Shown in pieces: positions 57,269 to 64,000 of a DNA stretch of 64,000 nucleotides. Numbering within the stretch: the first letter of the stretch is position 1; every line of letters begins with the position of its first letter. The stretch spans positions 2,542,001 to 2,606,000 of the forward strand of contig NZ_CP166097.1 in the NCBI RefSeq assembly GCF_041228105.1, given 5' to 3'. The DNA is from Pectobacterium aroidearum (GTDB lineage Bacteria > Pseudomonadota > Gammaproteobacteria > Enterobacterales > Enterobacteriaceae). The position numbers and the translations under genes were made by a program. Below the pieces are notes generated by a model. It was not told the origin of the DNA, did no database searches, and was given only the letters and a program-made list of their open reading frames with translations.

Positions 57269-57538
57269 ATGAAACGTAAAAACGTGACAGTATTGGGTAA
57301 CATGTTGATGGGGCTCGGTATGATTCTGATGATTGGCGGTATTGGTTTTTCCATCGCCAGCCAGTTCCCTAAACTGAATGTCCCTGAATATATGACTTAT
57401 ATTGATCTGGTCGGTATTTTTTCTGGTGCAATATTTTGGTTAGTGGGAGCACGTATTAGCGGGCGTGAGGAAGTCGCAGATCGTTATTGGTGGGTTAAAC
57501 ACTTTGATAAGCGTTGCCGCCGCCAACGTCACCCATAA
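57269..57538 (+). CDS. ychH: small inner-membrane protein YchH
   Basis: 89 residues with two membrane segments (MLMGLGMILMIGGIGFSIA and IDLVGIFSGAIFWLVG) and the conserved end VADRYWWVKHFDKRCRR. Known as a stress-induced (CRP-controlled) protein in enterobacteria. It is divergent from pth as in E. coli. A GGAGG site is six to seven bases before the start. It ends at a terminator. Confidence 0.92.
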   Translation: MKRKNVTVLGNMLMGLGMILMIGGIGFSIASQFPKLNVPEYMTYIDLVGIFSGAIFWLVGARISGREEVADRYWWVKHFDKRCRRQRHP

Positions 57539-57580
57539 CCGTTAAGGCGCCATCGGCGCTAATGAAAATTGAACATGAGA

Positions 57581-57610
57581 GCCGCTGTAGCTTTGCTATG
57601 GCGGTTTTTT
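57581..57610 (+). terminator. terminator of ychH
   Basis: The stem GCCGCTGTAGC/GCTATGGCGG (two mismatches) is followed by TTTTTT. Confidence 0.7.
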
Positions 57611-57649
57611 GTTTTTTATAGTGATAGCGTTTTTTACAGTGATAAAAAT

Positions 57650-57676
57650 AAGAAAGCCACCTTGTTACAGGTGGCT
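57650..57676 (-). terminator. terminator of prs
   Basis: On the minus strand AGCCACC/GGTGGCT forms a 7-bp stem with an 8-nt loop, followed by a T-rich run (TTTCTTATTTTT). Confidence 0.85.
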
Positions 57677-57717
57677 CCCTCATTATCGTTTGCGAGCGGT
57701 TACCCGATCAGCAACGA

Positions 57718-59674
<1,957 letters not shown>

Positions 59675-59677
59675 CGC

Positions 59678-60301
59678 TTATTTAACCATCCAGTTATTCA
59701 TTTTCAGCTTAATACGCTGTTCGCCCTGAACCAGCTCCAGACTGGTTGGGAGCGGCGGCGTCAGCTCGGTGTTGTAGCTTTGATAGCTGACATTCCAGTT
59801 TTGGTTACCCTGACGGTAGGTGACGGTTTTCAGCAGATAGCGTTCATCCAGCGTGAATTCGGTGGCGTCGCCTGGGATACCGAGGATCCACTGACGCAGA
59901 TTGTTCAGTGGGATCGCCATGCCGGTGAGCTGCTGAATCATGTATTCAGCATCTTTCCCCACGTAGCGTTTGCCTTGGTTATCGGTGATCTGTACGCCGT
60001 CAGGCTGGGCGCGCAGTTCTAATTCGGTGCTGCCGAGCGGGTTGGTCAGCAGCAGTCGATAACGCTGCGGCGGTGTGTCCTGCCAGAAAAAATTGGCTGA
60101 TACTCTTTTGCTATCGGAGATATAGGCAAAAGCGCCGCGAGTTTGATATTGGCTGAGTTGCTGTACTTTTTGCTGATGCTGTTGCCACTCTGGCGAGGTG
60201 GGGCTTTTACCCGTTTGGGTGGGTTGATGAACGCTACAGGCGACTAGCAATACGCTGGCTAAAGGCAGTAAACGCAGGCATCGGACGGTTTGGGTTGGCA
60301 T
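59678..60301 (-). CDS. lolB: outer-membrane lipoprotein receptor LolB
   Basis: 207 residues from ATG 60301, the normal length. The lipobox is LLVAC at Cys ~21. It accepts lipoproteins from LolA and inserts them into the outer membrane. A longer ORF from 60373 is rejected as it lacks a signal at its start. Divergent from hemA. Confidence 0.95.
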   Translation of the reverse strand: MPTQTVRCLRLLPLASVLLVACSVHQPTQTGKSPTSPEWQQHQQKVQQLSQYQTRGAFAYISDSKRVSANFFWQDTPPQRYRLLLTNPLGSTELELRAQPDGVQITDNQGKRYVGKDAEYMIQQLTGMAIPLNNLRQWILGIPGDATEFTLDERYLLKTVTYRQGNQNWNVSYQSYNTELTPPLPTSLELVQGEQRIKLKMNNWMVK

Positions 60302-60533
60302 GTCGGTCGTATCCTGTAAATGAACGGAGTTCGTGAAATACGTCACGCTAACGGGCTTACCGCTCAGCGTCAATCATTGTTATTCGTTAATGGCGTTTAT
60401 TGTTTTTTGTCAAAAAGTGACTACCTCAGACGAGGTGTATCGCGTGCTGTCGCTTTTCTTGCACCCCTGCATCAAGTAGAATGCGATTCAAACGAAATCC
60501 ATACTAAGACCGGTATTACTCAGAAACAGCCTA

Positions 60534-61790
60534 ATGACCCTGCTTGCGCTTGGTATTAATCACAAAACCGCACCGGTTTCTCTGCGTGAACGCGTTGTGT
60601 TCTCACCAGATAAACTCGGAGTGGCCCTCGACAGTCTGCTACAGCAACCGCTGGTGCAGGGCGGCGTTGTGCTGTCTACCTGCAATCGTACGGAACTCTA
60701 TCTTAGCGTTGACGAACAGGAAAACCAGCGTGAACAGTTGATTCGCTGGTTGTGTGAATATCATCAATTGCGCCCGGAAGACGTCAACGGCAGTCTTTAC
60801 TGGCATCAGGATAATGCCGCTGTTAGTCATCTGATGCGCGTGGCGAGCGGTCTGGATTCTCTGGTATTAGGCGAACCGCAGATTTTGGGGCAGGTGAAGA
60901 AAGCGTTTGCCGAATCACAGCGTGGTCATTCCCTGTCCAGCGAGTTGGAACGGTTGTTCCAAAAGTCTTTTACCGTGGCCAAACGCGTTCGTACGGAAAC
61001 GGATATCGGTGCCAGCGCGGTGTCGGTGGCATTTGCTGCCTGTACGCTGGCACGGCAGATTTTTGAGTCACTGGCGGATGTCACGGTGCTGCTGGTCGGT
61101 GCCGGAGAAACCATTGAACTGGTCGCTCGCTATCTTCGTGAACACAACGTACAGAAAATGGTGATCGCAAACCGTACCCGTGAACGTGCGCAGGCGCTGG
61201 CAACGGAAGTGGGCGCAGAAGTCATCACGCTGGCAGAGTTGGATGAACAGCTCGTTCAGGCTGATATTGTGATCAGTTCAACGGCCAGCACGCTGCCGAT
61301 TATCGGAAAAGGGATGATGGAACGGACGCTGAAGGCGAGACGGAATCAGCCAATGCTGATGGTGGATATTGCGGTTCCGCGTGATATTGAGCCGGAAGTC
61401 GGCAAATTGCCGAACGTTTATCTCTACAGCGTGGACGATCTGCACGCGATTATTCAGCATAACCTCGCGCAGCGCAAAGCGGCGGCGGTGCAGGCCGAAT
61501 CCATCGTGCAGCAGGAAAGTTCCGACTTCATGGCGTGGCTGCGTGCGCAGTCCGCGGTGGAGACCATTCGCGATTATCGCGCTCAGGCCGATGAGCTGCG
61601 TGCGGAAATGACGGCCAAGGCGCTGGCTGCCATTCAACAAGGCAATGACGTTGAAGCGGTGATTCAGGAACTGACGCACCGTTTAACCAACCGTCTGATT
61701 CACGCGCCGACCAAATCCCTTCAGCAAGCCGCTCGTGACGGCGACCAAAATCGGTTACAAATTTTACGTGACAGCCTTGGGCTGGACTAG
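60534..61790 (+). CDS. hemA: glutamyl-tRNA reductase
   Basis: 418 residues. The catalytic Cys is in [10 protein letters not shown]; the NADPH fold reads [13 protein letters not shown] and [10 protein letters not shown] precedes it. First committed step of tetrapyrrole synthesis in the C5 pathway. The gene is the first of hemA-prfA-prmC-sirB, divergent from lolB over 232 bp that hold its promoters. Confidence 0.97.
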
Positions 61791-61823
61791 CATTCATCTC
61801 TATTACAGGATTTAACCGCCCGC

Positions 61824-62906
61824 ATGAAGCCTTCTATTGTTGCTAAACTGGAAGCGTTACAAGAACGCCATGAAGAAGTCCAGGCGTTACTCGGTGAGCC
61901 CAGCGTCATCGCTGATATGGACCGTTTTCGCGCGTTGTCGCGAGAATATGCTCAGCTCACTGATATTACTCGCTGTTTCCAGCAATGGCAGCAGGCGCAA
62001 GAGGATCAGCAAACCGCAGAAATGATGCTGGACGATCCTGAAATGCGCGATATGGCGCAGGAAGAATTGAAAGAGGGTAAAGCGACGATTGAAGCGTTGG
62101 AGCAACAGCTTCAGGTGCTGCTGTTGCCGAAAGATCCCGACGATGAGCGCGGCTGTTTTCTGGAAGTGCGTGCAGGAACGGGCGGCGACGAAGCCGCGAT
62201 TTTTGCCGGCGACCTGTTCCGTATGTACAGTCGTTATGCCGAGTCTCGCCGCTGGCGTGTTGAGGTGATGAGCGCCAGCGATGGCGAACATGGCGGTTAT
62301 AAAGAAGTTATCGCTAAAATCTCCGGCGACGGCGTGTACGGCCAGCTTAAATTTGAATCCGGCGGCCATCGCGTGCAGCGCGTTCCTGCCACAGAATCTC
62401 AAGGACGTATTCATACCTCAGCCTGTACGGTCGCCGTGATGGCGGAAGTGCCGGAAGCGGAACTGCCGGACATCAACCCTGCGGATTTGCGTATCGATAC
62501 CTTCCGTTCTTCTGGCGCGGGCGGTCAGCACGTTAACACCACCGATTCGGCCATTCGTATTACTCACTTGCCAACGGGTATTGTCGTGGAATGCCAGGAC
62601 GAACGTTCACAGCACAAGAACAAAGCCAAAGCGCTGTCGGTGTTGGGCGCGCGTATTCGTGCCGCAGAAGTGCAGAAACGTCAGCAGGAAGAAGCCTCAA
62701 CCCGCCGTAACCTGCTCGGTAGTGGCGATCGTTCTGACCGCATCCGCACCTATAACTTCCCACAGGGAAGGGTGACCGATCACCGAATTAACCTGACGTT
62801 ATACCGCCTGGACGAAGTCATGGAAGGAAAATTGGATACGTTGATTCAGCCAGTAGTGCAGGAATACCAGGCCGATCAGCTTGCCGCGCTGTCCGAGCAG
62901 GAATAA
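61824..62906 (+). CDS. prfA: peptide chain release factor 1
   Basis: 360 residues. GGQ motif in [18 protein letters not shown] and the PAT region [10 protein letters not shown] are clear. Terminates translation at UAG and UAA. It starts 33 bp after hemA and its stop overlaps the prmC start by one base. Confidence 0.97.
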   Translation: MKPSIVAKLEALQERHEEVQALLGEPSVIADMDRFRALSREYAQLTDITRCFQQWQQAQEDQQTAEMMLDDPEMRDMAQEELKEGKATIEALEQQLQVLLLPKDPDDERGCFLEVRAGTGGDEAAIFAGDLFRMYSRYAESRRWRVEVMSASDGEHGGYKEVIAKISGDGVYGQLKFESGGHRVQRVPATESQGRIHTSACTVAVMAEVPEAELPDINPADLRIDTFRSSGAGGQHVNTTDSAIRITHLPTGIVVECQDERSQHKNKAKALSVLGARIRAAEVQKRQQEEASTRRNLLGSGDRSDRIRTYNFPQGRVTDHRINLTLYRLDEVMEGKLDTLIQPVVQEYQADQLAALSEQE

Positions 62907-63751
62907 TGACCTATCAGGATTGGTTAATCTCTGCGACGGCACGGCTTGCGGCGGGAGAAAGTCCGAAGCGAGATGCGGAAATTTTGCTGGGCTTTGTGAC
63001 CGGAAAGCGCCGTACGTTCCTGCTGGCATTTGGTGAAACAGCGCTAAGCGCGGCTGAACAGCAGCGGTTAGCTGAACTGTTGGCTCGCCGCGAACAGGGC
63101 GAACCGATTGCCTATTTGATCGGCGAGCGTGAGTTCTGGTCACTGCCGCTGTCTGTGTCGCCCGCGACGCTGATTCCCCGTCCCGATACCGAGTGCCTGG
63201 TTGAACAGGCACTGCTGCGCTTGCCTCAAATGCCGTGTGCCGTGTTGGATTTGGGTACCGGAACCGGAGCAATCGCGCTGGCGCTGGCCAGTGAGCGACG
63301 CGATTGCCGGGTGACGGGCGTTGATGTTCAACCGGATGCCGTCGCGTTAGCAACAAAAAACGCCCAGCAATTGGGCCTCGATAACGCCCATTTCTTATCC
63401 GGAAGCTGGTATTCACCGCTTGATCAAACACGCTTTGCGCTCATCGCCAGTAATCCACCCTATATCGATGCGGATGATGTGCATCTGTCGCAGGGCGATG
63501 TTCGTTTTGAACCGGCCAGCGCACTGATTGCTGCCGACAACGGATTGGCGGATTTACGCACCATTATTGAATCTGCCCCGCATTATTTAGCGGCCGGTGG
63601 TTGGCTGCTATTGGAACATGGCTGGCAACAGGCTGATGCTGTGCGCCAGCTTTTACAAGCACGCGGATTCACACAAATAGAAACTTGTCAGGACTATGGT
63701 GGTAATGACCGCGTGTCGTTAGGACGCTGGTTGGATGCCCCAACTCATTAG
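62906..63751 (+). CDS. prmC: release factor glutamine methyltransferase
   Basis: 281 residues with SAM motif DLGTGTGAIALALASE and catalytic SNPPYID. Methylates the GGQ glutamine of RF1 and RF2. Start overlaps the prfA stop, so it is co-translated. Confidence 0.96.
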   Translation: MTYQDWLISATARLAAGESPKRDAEILLGFVTGKRRTFLLAFGETALSAAEQQRLAELLARREQGEPIAYLIGEREFWSLPLSVSPATLIPRPDTECLVEQALLRLPQMPCAVLDLGTGTGAIALALASERRDCRVTGVDVQPDAVALATKNAQQLGLDNAHFLSGSWYSPLDQTRFALIASNPPYIDADDVHLSQGDVRFEPASALIAADNGLADLRTIIESAPHYLAAGGWLLLEHGWQQADAVRQLLQARGFTQIETCQDYGGNDRVSLGRWLDAPTH

Positions 63752-63756
63752 GAGCA

Positions 63757-64000
63757 ATGGACGTGATAACTCTTTACCCAGCCACGATATATCTGCATCT
63801 GGCAACGGTTGGCATCAGTATTTCTCTGTTTATTATTCGTTTTTTCTGGCTGTGCCGGCAATCAACGCTGCTGCAACAGCGTTGGGTGAAAATCCTGCCG
63901 CACATTAACGATACCTTGTTATTAATCAGCGGTATTGGTTTAATCACGCTTAGCCATACTTATCCGTTTACTCCCGAGCAAAGCTGGCTGACGGAAAAAC
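63757..64000 (+). CDS. sirB2: SirB2-family inner-membrane protein, 3' truncated by window
   Basis: About 80 residues visible, with two or three membrane helices (ATIYLHLATVGISISLFIIR, NDTLLLISGIGLITLSH). It follows prmC after 5 bp, the standard place for sirB2. Start could be ATG 63757 or, with better GGAG spacing, GTG 63763. Confidence 0.85.
   Translation, partial: MDVITLYPATIYLHLATVGISISLFIIRFFWLCRQSTLLQQRWVKILPHINDTLLLISGIGLITLSHTYPFTPEQSWLTEK

Overview
The window is a stretch of enterobacterial chromosome, most likely Pectobacterium or a close soft-rot relative. The reasons are the ascG/ascF/ascB cluster, a secreted GH28 polygalacturonase, an Iap-like peptidase fused to an autotransporter barrel, and the standard enterobacterial run ychF-pth-ychH-prs-ispE-lolB-hemA-prfA-prmC-sirB2 at the right end. 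The genus is an inference from gene content; nothing here proves it.

Layout. 1-6.0 kb: end of an autotransporter peptidase, then the beta-glucoside (arbutin/salicin/cellobiose) regulator, PTS transporter and phospho-beta-glucosidase. 6.2-12.4 kb: a HisN-like phosphatase, a VOC protein, a CobW-type zinc chaperone under a perfect Zur-like palindrome and flanked by a 350-bp direct duplication, and an RNA-repair-like pair (HD-polynucleotide kinase and RNA ligase). 12.8-18.9 kb: a secreted protein, a membrane-anchored metallo-beta-lactamase-fold hydrolase, and a two-component system divergent from an EptA-type lipid A phosphoethanolamine transferase. 19-24.9 kb: a segment between two copies of an att-like repeat, carrying a pxpC-like remnant, polygalacturonase, a PBP3-like transpeptidase and an ABC transporter without its ATPase.

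24.9-55.1 kb is a roughly 30-kb integrative island inserted at the 3' end of ychF. Its left end (24,854-24,992) repeats the last bases of ychF, its right end carries a P4-type integrase, and both ends carry the same tandem TACTCAT motif. The left motif is split by an IS3-family insertion. The island holds (i) a SIR2 protein and an adenosine-deaminase-fold protein, translationally coupled; (ii) a mobile-element core with an HTH gene, DUF2787, a papain-like protein, RadC, a second tyrosine recombinase, an AlpA regulator, a Rep-like protein and a very diverged family A polymerase-like protein; (iii) a six-gene run with a sigma-like protein, a small partner, an ImmA/IrrE-UvrD-nuclease fusion, a three-repeat ubiquitin-like protein, an E1-like enzyme and a DUF6527 zinc protein; (iv) an IS91-type element, a PD-(D/E)XK nuclease gene and a fic gene cut at a GAAC site by a second IS91-like end.

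The SIR2/deaminase pair and the ubiquitin-like/helicase run look like two defence systems side by side in one island, and are the best candidates for undescribed biology. The right flank (55.1-64 kb) is ordinary housekeeping sequence.
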